From Clostridium_AM sp963780135 (lineage in GTDB: Bacteria; Bacillota; Clostridia; Clostridiales; Clostridiaceae): DNA of 64,000 bases. The notes beneath the pieces are model-generated. The model was given only the letters and a program-made list of their open reading frames with translations. It was not told the DNA's origin and searched no databases. Each line of letters begins with the position of its first letter. The first letter of the stretch is position 1. Position numbers and translations under genes: made by a program. The stretch lies in contig CAWAAR010000001.1 in NCBI GenBank assembly GCA_963780135.1, positions 992,001 to 1,056,000 of the forward strand. The letters run 5' to 3'. This document shows positions 15,947 through 24,395 of the stretch, piece by piece.

Positions 15947-17062
15947 ATGAAACTACTTGAAATAAAACCACAAATTCACAAATTCAATAATTGTAAAGAC
16001 TTTGCAGAATTTTTTAACATAGGAGAGGGAGATTTTATATTAACTAATGACTTTATATATACCCCATTTATGGGATCTTTTGATCTTAAGGCAGATGTTG
16101 TATTTCAAGAAAAATATGGTTCAGGAGAACCTTCAGATGTAATGATTAATTCCATTATGGAAACTATGAAAGGTAAGAATTATAAAAGAATTATTGCTAT
16201 AGGCGGTGGCACAGTTATAGATATATGTAAATTGCTTGCTTTAAAAAATGCCAAAAATGCTTTAGACTTATTTGAAAAGAAAGTTCCTCTAGTTAAAGAC
16301 AAAGAATTTATAATCGTCCCTACAACTTGTGGGACAGGCTCTGAAGTTACTAATGTATCCATAGCTGAAATAAAAGAGAAACATACAAAGATGGGACTTG
16401 CAGTAGATCAATTATATGCTGATTATGCTGTATTAATTCCTGAACTAGTAAAAGGACTTCCTTATAAATTCTTCTTAACAAGTTCCATAGATGCATTAAT
16501 TCATGCTATAGAATCTTATGTTTCACCTAAAGCAAATGTTTATACAGAATTGTACAGTATAAAAGCTATCGAATTAATTCTAAAAGGATATCTACAGATA
16601 CTTCAGAAAGGTGAAAACTATAGAACTGAAATTCTTGAGGATTTTGTTATAGGAAGCAATTATGCTGGTATAGCTTTTGGAAATGCTGGCGTGGGAGCTG
16701 TACATGCTCTGTCTTATCCACTAGGAGGAGGTTATCATGTTCCTCATGGTGAAGCAAACTATCAAATGTTTATTGAAGTGTTTAAAACCTATTATAAAAA
16801 GAATCCTCAAGGAAAAATTAAAAGAATAAATAAATTACTAGCTGATGTATTAGATTGTAATGTTTCAAATGTATATGAAGTTCTATCAAGTGTTTTAGAT
16901 AAATTACTCCCTAGAAAACCATTAAAAGAATATGGCATGAAGGAAGAAGAAATCGAAAGTTTCACAGACAGTGTAATATCAGGTCAGCAAAGATTGTTAG
17001 TTAACAATTATGTTCCTCTTTCAAGAGAAGAAATATTAAATATTTACAAAAATTTATATTAA
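15947..17062 (+). CDS. 4hbD: NAD-dependent 4-hydroxybutyrate dehydrogenase
   Basis: A 371-residue iron-containing (group III) alcohol dehydrogenase, the same length as the 4-hydroxybutyrate dehydrogenase of Clostridium kluyveri, which it closely resembles. It reduces succinic semialdehyde to 4-hydroxybutyrate with NADH. The nucleotide-binding GGGTVIDICK, the PTTCGTGSEVTN loop and the metal ligands in SSIDALIHAIES (Asp, His) and HALSYPLGGGYHVPHGE (His, His) are present. The ATG follows TTGGAGAG. It uses the product of GabT and consumes the NADH made by glutamate dehydrogenase. It is transcribed alone from a sigma-54 promoter and ends at a 14-bp stem-loop. Confidence 0.95.
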   Translation: MKLLEIKPQIHKFNNCKDFAEFFNIGEGDFILTNDFIYTPFMGSFDLKADVVFQEKYGSGEPSDVMINSIMETMKGKNYKRIIAIGGGTVIDICKLLALKNAKNALDLFEKKVPLVKDKEFIIVPTTCGTGSEVTNVSIAEIKEKHTKMGLAVDQLYADYAVLIPELVKGLPYKFFLTSSIDALIHAIESYVSPKANVYTELYSIKAIELILKGYLQILQKGENYRTEILEDFVIGSNYAGIAFGNAGVGAVHALSYPLGGGYHVPHGEANYQMFIEVFKTYYKKNPQGKIKRINKLLADVLDCNVSNVYEVLSSVLDKLLPRKPLKEYGMKEEEIESFTDSVISGQQRLLVNNYVPLSREEILNIYKNLY

Positions 17063-17106
17063 TTAATTTTGCCAGATTCATTTTATCATAAATATTCTCA
17101 TTTAGT

Positions 17107-17137
17107 ACGTACATAGATTTTAAAAATCTATGTACGT
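17107..17137 (+). terminator. Stem-loop after 4hbD
   Basis: ACGTACATAGATTT (17107-17120) and AAATCTATGTACGT (17124-17137) form a perfect 14-bp stem with a 3-nt loop, followed by TCTATT. The T-run is weak, but the position 45 bp after the 4hbD stop fits a terminator. Confidence 0.65.
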
Positions 17138-17162
17138 TCTATTAAATAAATGCAAAAAAACC

Positions 17163-17251
17163 AAATTTGTACTAGTTACTTTTATAAGATTAGCAATTAA
17201 AAATTTTTATATAAACTCTTAATAAACTTATAGATATAACTAGTACAAATT
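17163..17251 (-). terminator. Large terminator hairpin of the permease gene
   Basis: AATTTGTACTAGTTA (17164-17178) pairs perfectly with TAACTAGTACAAATT (17237-17251), and TATAAG/CTTATA (17183-17188, 17227-17232) extends the structure inward. On the minus strand the outer helix is followed by TGGTTTTTTT, so it can terminate the permease transcript. The 58-nt loop is unusually large. Confidence 0.6.
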
Positions 17252-17278
17252 ATTTAAAACTAAGATATACAAATGGAA

Positions 17279-18643
17279 TTAAGCACTTTTTTCTTGTTCA
17301 AAAATATTAATATCATACTCTTTCTTATTTCCAAGCAATATTAACAAACATAATACTACACCTACTCCAAGTCCCCAAGCTGCTCCTCTTGCTATAATTA
17401 CAGCTGCCATAATTCCTGCAATCCCTAAATCATTAATAGTACGTGCTTTTAATACACCTATTCTAACTGAAACATACCCTTGTATTAACATTGTTAAAGC
17501 TAGTGCTATGCTAAGTATAGGGGTTACAAGCGTAACTATTGGCAAAAGGAAATATCCAGTTAGAGTACCAAAACGAAAGGACCCTGCTCCTCCATTTATA
17601 GAATCCATGGCTTTTCTTCCATGCTTATATCTATCACAGACAACTACCTGCATAGCTGCCCAAAGTGGCCCACACATTGTAATGTCTGGCCCTATAACTG
17701 ACATCAACATATTACGTAATCCAAATATTAAATGAGATCTATTAGGATTGTAATCTATAAGTTCATCTGGACGGGATTTTGCTGCATCTTCTAACAATGC
17801 TTGTGCTTGAATCATCTCACCAAATAATATTATATAAGCTGAGAAAACCATAGGAAGAGCATTTATAAACATACTTATAGGCGGAAAGCCTATGGACCAA
17901 AATGTCCAATTACTCCATAGTTCACCGAATGCTGGATGTGAAAATCCCCATTGGATATGAGGCAATACAGTTTCACCTACTATGGGTCCTACAAATACAG
18001 CGAATAGCATAACCGGAAGAATACCTAAATTGGAAATTATTTGAAGTATCTTATTTTTATTTCTTATGCTTTTAAACTGGTTTGAAAACAAGAGATAGAA
18101 TCCTAACCCTATACAGATTACAATAGTGTAAGGAAATTTTTCAAATTGTCCACCTTTACCAAATACAGTATTTACAGCTGCTAGACCAGCTCCCATTATA
18201 ATACCTGCTTGCATAGCATTTGGAACTAGTAAAATTACTTTTTTTCCAAGTCCAGTAACCCCTAAAAAAGCAGCTAATATACCTAAACTCATTTCAAAAG
18301 CAATTAAAGCTTGTACTCTTTGTGGTCCCATTGGATAAGTACCAACATATAATATTAAGAGTGGTATAGCTGGCGTAACCCATCCTGGTACAACAGGATC
18401 ACCTAATAGCACATGTGTGCAATAAAGTATCCCATTAAGTGTAACAATAGCTAAAGCAACATTAAAAGGCATTCCTAAGTACTGTTGAAGCATAGGAATT
18501 GCACCAAGACATACCGCACACATTAAAAGTCCTTGAATATAATCTGCTATTTCAAATTTATAATGAATTCCTGGGATACGAACTTTAAATGGTCCTGCTG
18601 ATATATATGCTTGTTCTTTTCCATCTTCTCTCTTAAAAGCCAT
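17279..18643 (-). CDS. Polytopic membrane permease (NCS2/SLC23-like), substrate unknown
   Basis: A 454-residue protein with about twelve to fourteen hydrophobic segments after a short polar N-terminus. The overall plan and segments such as GPDITMCGPLWAAMQVVV resemble the nucleobase-ascorbate (NCS2/SLC23)-like permeases, but I cannot place it firmly in a subfamily. The ATG follows AAAGGAG. It sits between 4hbD and the abf operon, so transport of 4-hydroxybutyrate or another organic acid is a reasonable guess; a purine or uracil permease is the sequence-family alternative. It has its own terminator. No sigma-54 motif was found between it and the abfT terminator, so its promoter is unclear. Confidence 0.7.
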   Translation of the reverse strand: MAFKREDGKEQAYISAGPFKVRIPGIHYKFEIADYIQGLLMCAVCLGAIPMLQQYLGMPFNVALAIVTLNGILYCTHVLLGDPVVPGWVTPAIPLLILYVGTYPMGPQRVQALIAFEMSLGILAAFLGVTGLGKKVILLVPNAMQAGIIMGAGLAAVNTVFGKGGQFEKFPYTIVICIGLGFYLLFSNQFKSIRNKNKILQIISNLGILPVMLFAVFVGPIVGETVLPHIQWGFSHPAFGELWSNWTFWSIGFPPISMFINALPMVFSAYIILFGEMIQAQALLEDAAKSRPDELIDYNPNRSHLIFGLRNMLMSVIGPDITMCGPLWAAMQVVVCDRYKHGRKAMDSINGGAGSFRFGTLTGYFLLPIVTLVTPILSIALALTMLIQGYVSVRIGVLKARTINDLGIAGIMAAVIIARGAAWGLGVGVVLCLLILLGNKKEYDINIFEQEKSA

Positions 18644-18768
18644 GTAAAATTCTCCTTTACTAATTTATTTTTATAGTAAATCATAATATTTGTAAAATTA
18701 TATTGACATTAAAGTTCCAATTAATTAATATATGTTGTATATACTTATTAAATAAAAATATTTTTAAC

Positions 18769-18825
18769 TGTGCTAGTGTTTTATAATTTAATTGCAAGTT
18801 TAAAACTATAAAACTTACTAGCACA
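18769..18825 (-). terminator. Terminator of the abfD-abfT operon
   Basis: TGTGCTAGT (18769-18777) pairs with ACTAGCACA (18817-18825), extended by TTTTATA/TATAAAA inside. The minus strand then runs into GTTAAAAATATTTTTATTT. It lies 63 bp beyond the abfT stop. Confidence 0.65.
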
Positions 18826-18888
18826 ATTCTTAAAATTAAAAGTCTATAAATTAAGCATTTTTTAAATAAATTTAAAAAATATTAATTT

Positions 18889-20190
18889 TTAAAATTTACA
18901 CTTAAATCTAGCTTCATATTCTTTTATTAATTCTTCTCTAAAGCTTGGATGTGCAATATTTATTAAAGCTTTAGCTCTCTCCTTTAAAGTTTTACCTTTA
19001 AGCCTAGCAACACCATATTCTGTAACAATGTAATCTACATCATTTCTTGAGGTTGTAACTGCTGCACCTTCATCTAATAATGGAACTATTCTAGAAACTT
19101 TTCCTTTAGCTGCAGTCGATGGTATAGCAATTATTGATTTTCCGTCTTCAGCCATACTAGCCCCTCTTATGAAATCAATCTGTCCACCCACTCCGCTTAT
19201 TTGTTTCATGCCTATACTTTCAGAACATACTTGTCCCATTAAATCTACCTGAACACATGAATTTATTGAAACCATCTTATAATTTTTCATTATAACTGTA
19301 GGATCATTTACATAACTTACAGGATAAGTTTCTACCATAGGATTATCGTTTACAAAATCATATAACCTCTTAGTACCCATTAAGAAAGTTACAACTATTT
19401 TTCCTGGATGCAAAGTCTTTTTCTTATTAGTAATCACTCCTGCTTCTACTAATTCAACTACACCATCTGATATCATCTCAGAGTGTATACCTAAATCTTT
19501 CTTATCTTTTAAAAATAAAAGTACCGCATCAGGAATAGCTCCTATTCCCAGCTGAAGTGTAGAACCATCCTCAACCAATGAAGCACAGTGTTTTCCTATA
19601 GCCTTTTCTATTTCACCTATTTTGGGCGGTTTTAATTCTATTATTGTATGTGAAGCCTTTACTATATAATCAATATCTTCTACATTTATAAAAGAATCTC
19701 CCATTGTTCTAGGCATATTTTCATTTACTTCTGCTATTACTATTTTGGCACAATCTGCTGCTGGTTTAGTATAGTCATTGGATACTCCAAAACTACAGTA
19801 TCCATGTTCATCTGGCTCACTTACTTGAATTAAAGCAACATCTACAGGCATATATCCCTGCTTGAATAATTTAGGTACTTCATAAAAAAAGCATGGAGTA
19901 AAATCTCCTCTACCAGAGTTAACAGCATCTCTAGTGCTGCCACCTACAAATATAGCATTGTGCTTGAAATGCTTTTCCATGCCTTCTTTTACATATTCAC
20001 CTTTGCCCATAGCCACCATATGCACTATCTCTACATTTTCATAATTTTCTTTATTTTCAACCAAGGCATCAATAAGCTCTAAGGGTTCTCCAACAGCATG
20101 ACCAACAACTATTCTGCTATTAGATTGTATTTTGGAAACAGCTTCTTTAGCACTGACTAATTTACTTTCATATACCTCTTTCCAACTCAT
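18889..20190 (-). CDS. abfT: 4-hydroxybutyrate CoA-transferase
   Basis: A 433-residue family I CoA-transferase of the acetyl-CoA hydrolase/transferase type, close in size to AbfT of Clostridium aminobutyricum and Cat2 of C. kluyveri. It moves CoA from acetyl-CoA (or butyryl-CoA) to 4-hydroxybutyrate. Conserved segments seen are QVSEPDEHGYCSFGVS, the glutamate-containing GIHSEMISDGVVEL (probable catalytic Glu) and EYGVARLKGKTLKERA near the C-terminus. I chose the ATG at 20190, nine bases after GGAAGG; the ATG three codons earlier directly abuts that site. It is the last gene of a four-gene operon with abfD. Related acyl-CoA transferases are possible, but the neighbours make this assignment strong. 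Confidence 0.93.
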   Translation of the reverse strand: MSWKEVYESKLVSAKEAVSKIQSNSRIVVGHAVGEPLELIDALVENKENYENVEIVHMVAMGKGEYVKEGMEKHFKHNAIFVGGSTRDAVNSGRGDFTPCFFYEVPKLFKQGYMPVDVALIQVSEPDEHGYCSFGVSNDYTKPAADCAKIVIAEVNENMPRTMGDSFINVEDIDYIVKASHTIIELKPPKIGEIEKAIGKHCASLVEDGSTLQLGIGAIPDAVLLFLKDKKDLGIHSEMISDGVVELVEAGVITNKKKTLHPGKIVVTFLMGTKRLYDFVNDNPMVETYPVSYVNDPTVIMKNYKMVSINSCVQVDLMGQVCSESIGMKQISGVGGQIDFIRGASMAEDGKSIIAIPSTAAKGKVSRIVPLLDEGAAVTTSRNDVDYIVTEYGVARLKGKTLKERAKALINIAHPSFREELIKEYEARFKCKF

Positions 20191-20204
20191 GAAAATCATC
20201 CTTC

Positions 20205-20471
20205 CTATATATTTGAGTATTTATATAAAGTCTTTTTAACCATGTAATAATCATCCTTGCATGTGACTAATATTTTTTCAAATTTAAATTTAAGTTCACT
20301 ATGATTTGCACAACAACTTGTGCAACCACATAAAACTATAATTACATCATAAGTTTTATCCATTTTAGCTATTTCAAAATTATAGTTAAAATCTTTTTCT
20401 AACAACAATAGAAATTCTTTTCTATCATATTTGGCATTGCATCCTCCACAATATTTAACTCCTACCTTCAA
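20205..20471 (-). CDS. Small cysteine-rich protein in the abf operon, function unknown
   Basis: An 88-residue protein with seven cysteines: C8 and C11 in KYCGGCNAKYDR, then C48, C50, C53, C54 in CGCTSCCA, and C71. It starts with TTG, eight bases after AAGGTG, 6 bp behind the NifU-like gene, and ends 14 bp before abfT. I do not recognise a named family. The cysteine pattern suggests metal or Fe-S binding or thiol chemistry. Its place beside a NifU-like protein and the Fe-S enzyme AbfD suggests a role in building or protecting that cofactor, which is inference. Confidence 0.7.
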   Translation of the reverse strand: MKVGVKYCGGCNAKYDRKEFLLLLEKDFNYNFEIAKMDKTYDVIIVLCGCTSCCANHSELKFKFEKILVTCKDDYYMVKKTLYKYSNI

Positions 20472-20477
20472 ATCGTA

Positions 20478-20762
20478 TCACCTTATATGTTTTTTACCTA
20501 ATATTTTTTTAGCCATATTTAAAGTTTCTTCACTCAAACAGTCTATAAGTTCCACTTTTTTAAATTCCGGAATTTCTTCTTTTAACGAAGCTTCCACTAA
20601 ATCTTCAATAGTATATTTGGCAGAAATACATCCCTTACATTGACCTAATAGCTTAATTTTGACTATTCCATCTTTTATTTCTAAAATTTCAATATCCCCG
20701 CTATGTTCATTTAAATAAGGTCTCACTTTTTCATCAATTACTTTTAGTACTTTTTCCTTCAT
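20478..20762 (-). CDS. NifU C-terminal-domain-like Fe-S scaffold protein
   Basis: A 94-residue protein consisting of one NifU-like domain. It has the typical start (EKVRPYLNEHSGDIEIL) and the cluster-binding CxxC (C42, C45 in GQCKGCISAKYTIEDLV). Stand-alone domains of this type (Nfu) hold and pass on Fe-S clusters. It starts behind GAGGTG, 51 bp downstream of abfD, and is followed within 6 bp by the cysteine-rich gene. AbfD needs a [4Fe-4S] cluster, so a dedicated Fe-S donor in the same operon makes sense. Confidence 0.85.
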   Translation of the reverse strand: MKEKVLKVIDEKVRPYLNEHSGDIEILEIKDGIVKIKLLGQCKGCISAKYTIEDLVEASLKEEIPEFKKVELIDCLSEETLNMAKKILGKKHIR

Positions 20763-20786
20763 AACTACATCACCTCATCTTTGTGG

Positions 20787-20809
20787 GAGGGATGCAAATA
20801 TCATCCCTC
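20787..20809 (-). other. Intercistronic stem-loop between abfD and the NifU-like gene
   Basis: GAGGGATG (20787-20794) and CATCCCTC (20802-20809) form a perfect 8-bp, GC-rich stem just after the abfD stop. The T6 run lies on the plus-strand side, so on the transcribed minus strand it is not a normal terminator. It may protect the abfD mRNA end or limit antisense transcription. Confidence 0.5.
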
Positions 20810-20813
20810 TTTT

Positions 20814-22265
20814 TTATTCAATTCTAGCTATAGCTTTTGCCAAGGCTTTCTTTTTGCCTAAATTTCCTTGTCTTGATATCATTATTCTTTGGGCTTGTGG
20901 TGAGCCTGCACCATGCATTGATTCAGTTCTATAACCTACTGCAGCTGTACCCAAACACATATTTTCTAATAATCTTAATATTTTCATTCTATCCTCAGTA
21001 GATACAGCCTCAATACCTTTAAAGTATTTTTCTACATATTTTCCAACAGTAGGATTCTTAAAATCTTTTTCTGAAGGCAATGTTACCATTACTCCACCAG
21101 CTATGTCTTCTGCTAATCTTACTATTTCATATGGGAATCTTGTTACATTTTGTTTACACACATTAGCTAACAATAAATCTATTTGATAATTTCCTGCTTT
21201 TGTTGCATATCCTTCAGCTGAACAAGCAATTCCACAGGCATAAAGTGTTTCATTTAAATGCATCATTTCTATTAGTTTGTCCTTTATATGTGATGCTTTA
21301 TGAGCTCCATTATAATCTGCTGCAAGTGCTGCTGCTCCTATTAAGACATCACCTACACCAACTTTACATCCACCATAACTTTGTCTATGGTAACCAGCAA
21401 ATCTTTCAACTAGCATTCCTGCAAATTCAGTTTCACCATTTAAGAATATCCTATCATTTGGAACAAATACATCTTCAAATACTGTTAATGCTTCTACCCC
21501 TCCAAAATTCTTATTTCCAACATCTAAATCTGCATCTTTTTCAATCTTCCTAGTATCACATGACTGTCTACCAACTATCATAGTTATTCCCTTTGTATCT
21601 GTTGGTATTGAAAATGCTACTGCATAATCTTTATCTTCAGGTCTCATTGCAATAGTTGGCATTACCAAAACTTCATGAGAGTTACAGATACCTGTTTGAT
21701 GTGCTTTTGCACCTCTTACAACAATACCGTCTGGTCTTCTTTCAACAACTCTCAGATATAAATCTGGATCAACTTGTTTGCTTGGTGATAAACCTCTATC
21801 ACCTTTAGGATCTGTCATAGCTCCATCTACAGTTAAATCGTTTTCTTGAACATACTTTAAAAACTTTCTAAAGTTTTCATGATATTTGGTATTATGTTCT
21901 TTATCTATTTCATAAGTAGTACTAAATGTTGCATTAAAAGCATCCATACCAACGCATCTTTGAAAACATGCAGCAGTTTTTTGTCCACATAATCTTTGCA
22001 TTTTTACTTTCTTTACTAGATCTGCTGAACTTTGATGTAAATGAGTGAATCTATTTATCTTTTCTCCTGTAATACTTGATTTTGTAGTCATTAAGTCTTC
22101 ATATTCAGGCATTTGAGCTAAATCATAAGTCATTTTTACTGAATTAAGAGATGGACGAAGTATTGGATTGTCTACTGGATTGTCTATTTTTTCTCCTAAC
22201 AAATAAACATCTAACTTTAATTTTCTTAAACTTTCTACATATTCTTCCCCTGTCATTAAAGCCAT
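20814..22265 (-). CDS. abfD: 4-hydroxybutyryl-CoA dehydratase / vinylacetyl-CoA isomerase
   Basis: A 483-residue flavin- and [4Fe-4S]-containing dehydratase that converts 4-hydroxybutyryl-CoA to crotonyl-CoA by a ketyl-radical route. The four cluster ligands known from Clostridium aminobutyricum (C99, C103, H292, C299) are all present, shifted by one: C100 and C104 in ACFQRCVG, H293 and C300 in YHRQSYGGC. The length equals that of the family. The ATG follows GAAGGGAA. It is the first gene of the abfD-NifU-like-Cys-rich-abfT operon and has a sigma-54 promoter 53 bp upstream. Being oxygen-sensitive, the enzyme fits a strict anaerobe. 4-hydroxyphenylacetate 3-monooxygenases are distant relatives but lack these four ligands. 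Confidence 0.96.
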   Translation of the reverse strand: MALMTGEEYVESLRKLKLDVYLLGEKIDNPVDNPILRPSLNSVKMTYDLAQMPEYEDLMTTKSSITGEKINRFTHLHQSSADLVKKVKMQRLCGQKTAACFQRCVGMDAFNATFSTTYEIDKEHNTKYHENFRKFLKYVQENDLTVDGAMTDPKGDRGLSPSKQVDPDLYLRVVERRPDGIVVRGAKAHQTGICNSHEVLVMPTIAMRPEDKDYAVAFSIPTDTKGITMIVGRQSCDTRKIEKDADLDVGNKNFGGVEALTVFEDVFVPNDRIFLNGETEFAGMLVERFAGYHRQSYGGCKVGVGDVLIGAAALAADYNGAHKASHIKDKLIEMMHLNETLYACGIACSAEGYATKAGNYQIDLLLANVCKQNVTRFPYEIVRLAEDIAGGVMVTLPSEKDFKNPTVGKYVEKYFKGIEAVSTEDRMKILRLLENMCLGTAAVGYRTESMHGAGSPQAQRIMISRQGNLGKKKALAKAIARIE

Positions 22266-22317
22266 TTAAAATCATTCCCTTCACAAAATATATTTTTGTT
22301 TTCTTAGTTAAATATTT

Positions 22318-22333
22318 AGCAAATATAATGCCA
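22318..22333 (-). promoter_or_regulatory. Sigma-54 promoter of the abfD operon
   Basis: The minus strand reads TGGCATTATATTTGCT, matching the -24/-12 consensus with exact spacing and one mismatch in the -24 box. Confidence 0.83.
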
Positions 22334-22450
22334 ACTATTTAATATGTTTGAAAAAAAAAGATTTTTTATAGCAATTAAATGATTATAAAATTTCCAACGA
22401 AATATTCTTTAGCTTGTTATTTTATTACAAAACAAATAATACAATCAAAT

Positions 22451-22495
22451 AAAAAGCTATGAAACATAGGTATTATCTATATTTCATAGCTTTTT
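22451..22495 (-). terminator. Intrinsic terminator of the second activator gene
   Basis: AAAAAGCTATGAAA (22451-22464) pairs with TTTCATAGCTTTTT (22482-22495) around a short inner helix. The T-rich flank suits minus-strand termination, and the symmetry would allow both directions. Confidence 0.75.
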
Positions 22496-22636
22496 ATTTT
22501 TAAAACAAAATTTATATTTCATTAAATTTTTCAAATTTGATTTTTAGGCATCTTTTAAAATTAATTTTTTTATCCATATCAATCATTACAAATAACTTAT
22601 AAATTTTCTATGATTAATATAAATTACATTTACTAT

Positions 22637-22675
22637 TGTTGTGCTTTTGCATCAATGCTTATATTCACATTGTAA
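22637..22675. promoter_or_regulatory. Candidate binding element of the second sigma-54 activator (abfD side)
   Basis: TGTTGTGCTTTTGCATCA (22637-22654) is followed after 8 bp by ATTCACATTGTAA (22663-22675). The same two elements, with the second one inverted and 10 bp away, occur upstream of the LuxC/LuxE operon. It lies about 300 bp upstream of the abfD -24/-12 promoter and downstream of the activator gene. Confidence 0.4.
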
Positions 22676-22718
22676 TTAATGGCTATTTTAAAGGATATGT
22701 GTATAATTGCATCTAATT

Positions 22719-24164
22719 TCACTTTCGCAACATTGATTTATTGTTGTACTTTTTCCTTTTCCTCACAAATGTAGATGCATCTATTCCTAGGTCCTTAGCA
22801 GCGTCTCTAACATTTCCATGTTTTTCAAAAGCATTTTTTATAAGTGTTTCTTCTATATTTTCAACTGCTTCTTTTAATGTGCGCTTTTTATTTATAATAT
22901 CAAGTCCTAATTCATTATTATTTCTATCATTTTTAACAGATAAATCATCGCTGAATATTTTATCTTCTGTAGCCATGATTACAGCTCTTTCTATTATGTT
23001 TTTCAGTTCCCTTACATTACCTGGCCAACTATATTTTTTTAGATGTTCCATAGCTCCTGAAGAGATATTTTTGTTGAAACTATATTTTTTATTAAATATA
23101 TGTAAAAAATGCATTATTAATGGTTCAATATCCTTTTTTCTTTCTCTTAGAGGTATGATTGTAATAGGTATTACATTTAGTCTATAGTATAAATCTTCTC
23201 TGAAAGTTTTTTTACTTACCATATCTTCTAGATTTCTATTAGTAGCAGCAATAATCCTTACATCAACTTTAATTGTTTTTATTCCACCTACTCTTTTAAT
23301 TTCATCTTCTTGAAGCACTCTAAGTAATTTTACTTGCATATCTAATGGCAATTCTCCTACTTCATCTAAAAAAATGGTGCCACAATCAGCCAATTCAAAA
23401 AGACCAATTTTTCCTTCCTTATTAGCTCCTGTAAAAGCTCCTCCTTCATATCCAAAAAGCTCTGATTCTATAAGATTTTCAGGTATAGCTCCACAATTTA
23501 TCTTTATAAAACTTTTATTGTATCTTTTACTATTTTTATGCACATATTTAGCTATTTCTTCTTTTCCAACACCCGTTTCTCCAAGTAAAAGTACTGTAGT
23601 ATCAACTTTGGCCACCTTTTTTGCCATTTCTAAAATTTTCAGCATGTTTTCATCTTGAGCAATAATGTCCGAGAAATCTAAAAGATGTCTCCTCATTGCT
23701 TCTACTTGAGAATAGTATTTTTCAGCAAGCTTTTCTTTTTTTTCTAATTGTTCCTTTAACTCATACAAATCTGTAACATCTCTTACGTTGGTAACCACCA
23801 TAATTATGTTACCATCTTCATCAAAAATGGGATTACTTGAAACCAATACATTTTTACCTGTTTTAAATTTTTGTTCAATTGTTATACTTTTTTTACTATT
23901 TAGCACTAAAAGTGTAGCTGACTTTGATATACAATTATTTTTTTCAAGATATTTCATATTGTTTCCCAACATTTCTTTTTTTTTCATTCCTGTGATTTTT
24001 TCATAAGCTTTGTTTAAAAATATGGTATTTGCTTCTCCATCTGTTATATATATACCATCATACGAGCATTCAATGATATTATATAAATTCTTTATTTTTA
24101 ATTTTAAGATTTCTTTATCTCCATTTAACAATTCACTAAAATTTAACAAATCCTTATTTTCCAT
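22719..24164 (-). CDS. Sigma-54-dependent transcriptional activator (PAS, AAA+, helix-turn-helix)
   Basis: A 481-residue enhancer-binding protein. Residues about 25-135 form a PAS domain (ECSYDGIYITDGEANTIFLN). The AAA+ domain has Walker A GETGVGKE (195-202), the sigma-54 contact motif GAFTGA (242-247) and IFLDEVGELP. The C-terminal helix-turn-helix reads GNVRDAAKDLGIDASTFVRK. There is no receiver domain, so it probably senses a small molecule through PAS. It lies between abfD and the LuxC/LuxE operon, both with sigma-54 promoters, and is their likely activator. The ATG follows GGAAGGGGG. Unlike the related gene at 13729-15398, it is intact. Confidence 0.94.
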   Translation of the reverse strand: MENKDLLNFSELLNGDKEILKLKIKNLYNIIECSYDGIYITDGEANTIFLNKAYEKITGMKKKEMLGNNMKYLEKNNCISKSATLLVLNSKKSITIEQKFKTGKNVLVSSNPIFDEDGNIIMVVTNVRDVTDLYELKEQLEKKEKLAEKYYSQVEAMRRHLLDFSDIIAQDENMLKILEMAKKVAKVDTTVLLLGETGVGKEEIAKYVHKNSKRYNKSFIKINCGAIPENLIESELFGYEGGAFTGANKEGKIGLFELADCGTIFLDEVGELPLDMQVKLLRVLQEDEIKRVGGIKTIKVDVRIIAATNRNLEDMVSKKTFREDLYYRLNVIPITIIPLRERKKDIEPLIMHFLHIFNKKYSFNKNISSGAMEHLKKYSWPGNVRELKNIIERAVIMATEDKIFSDDLSVKNDRNNNELGLDIINKKRTLKEAVENIEETLIKNAFEKHGNVRDAAKDLGIDASTFVRKRKKYNNKSMLRK

Positions 24165-24325
24165 AGAACTACCCCCTTCCTATTTTGTTAAAAAAACTAC
24201 GATTAACAATATCCCCTTAAATAAAATTATACTATATTTTTGCTTCAAATATTAAAATGGAATAACATTTAATGAAAACGTTGTTTTTTTGATTTTTAAT
24301 ATGTTCCTAGTAATCCACAAAAACA

Positions 24326-24377
24326 ATAAACCATGTACAATTGAAGATAAAATCACCTTCACTTATACATGGTTTAT
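24326..24377 (-). terminator. Intrinsic terminator of the LuxC/LuxE operon
   Basis: ATAAACCATGTA (24326-24337) pairs with TACATGGTTTAT (24366-24377) around an inner GAAG/CTTC helix. The minus strand then reads TGTTTTTG. It is placed just after the LuxC-like gene. Confidence 0.8.
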
Positions 24378-24395
24378 CATACTAATTTAACCATT

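Noticed and set aside
18644..18768. A sigma-54 promoter for the NCS2-like permease
   Set aside because: I looked for GG-N10-GC on the minus strand. TTGGAACTTTAATGTC is the closest, and it lacks the GC of the -12 box.
21200..21553. 117-codon plus-strand frame inside abfD
   Set aside because: Its Leu/His-rich composition is typical of the reverse of a real gene, and abfD is certain from its cluster ligands.
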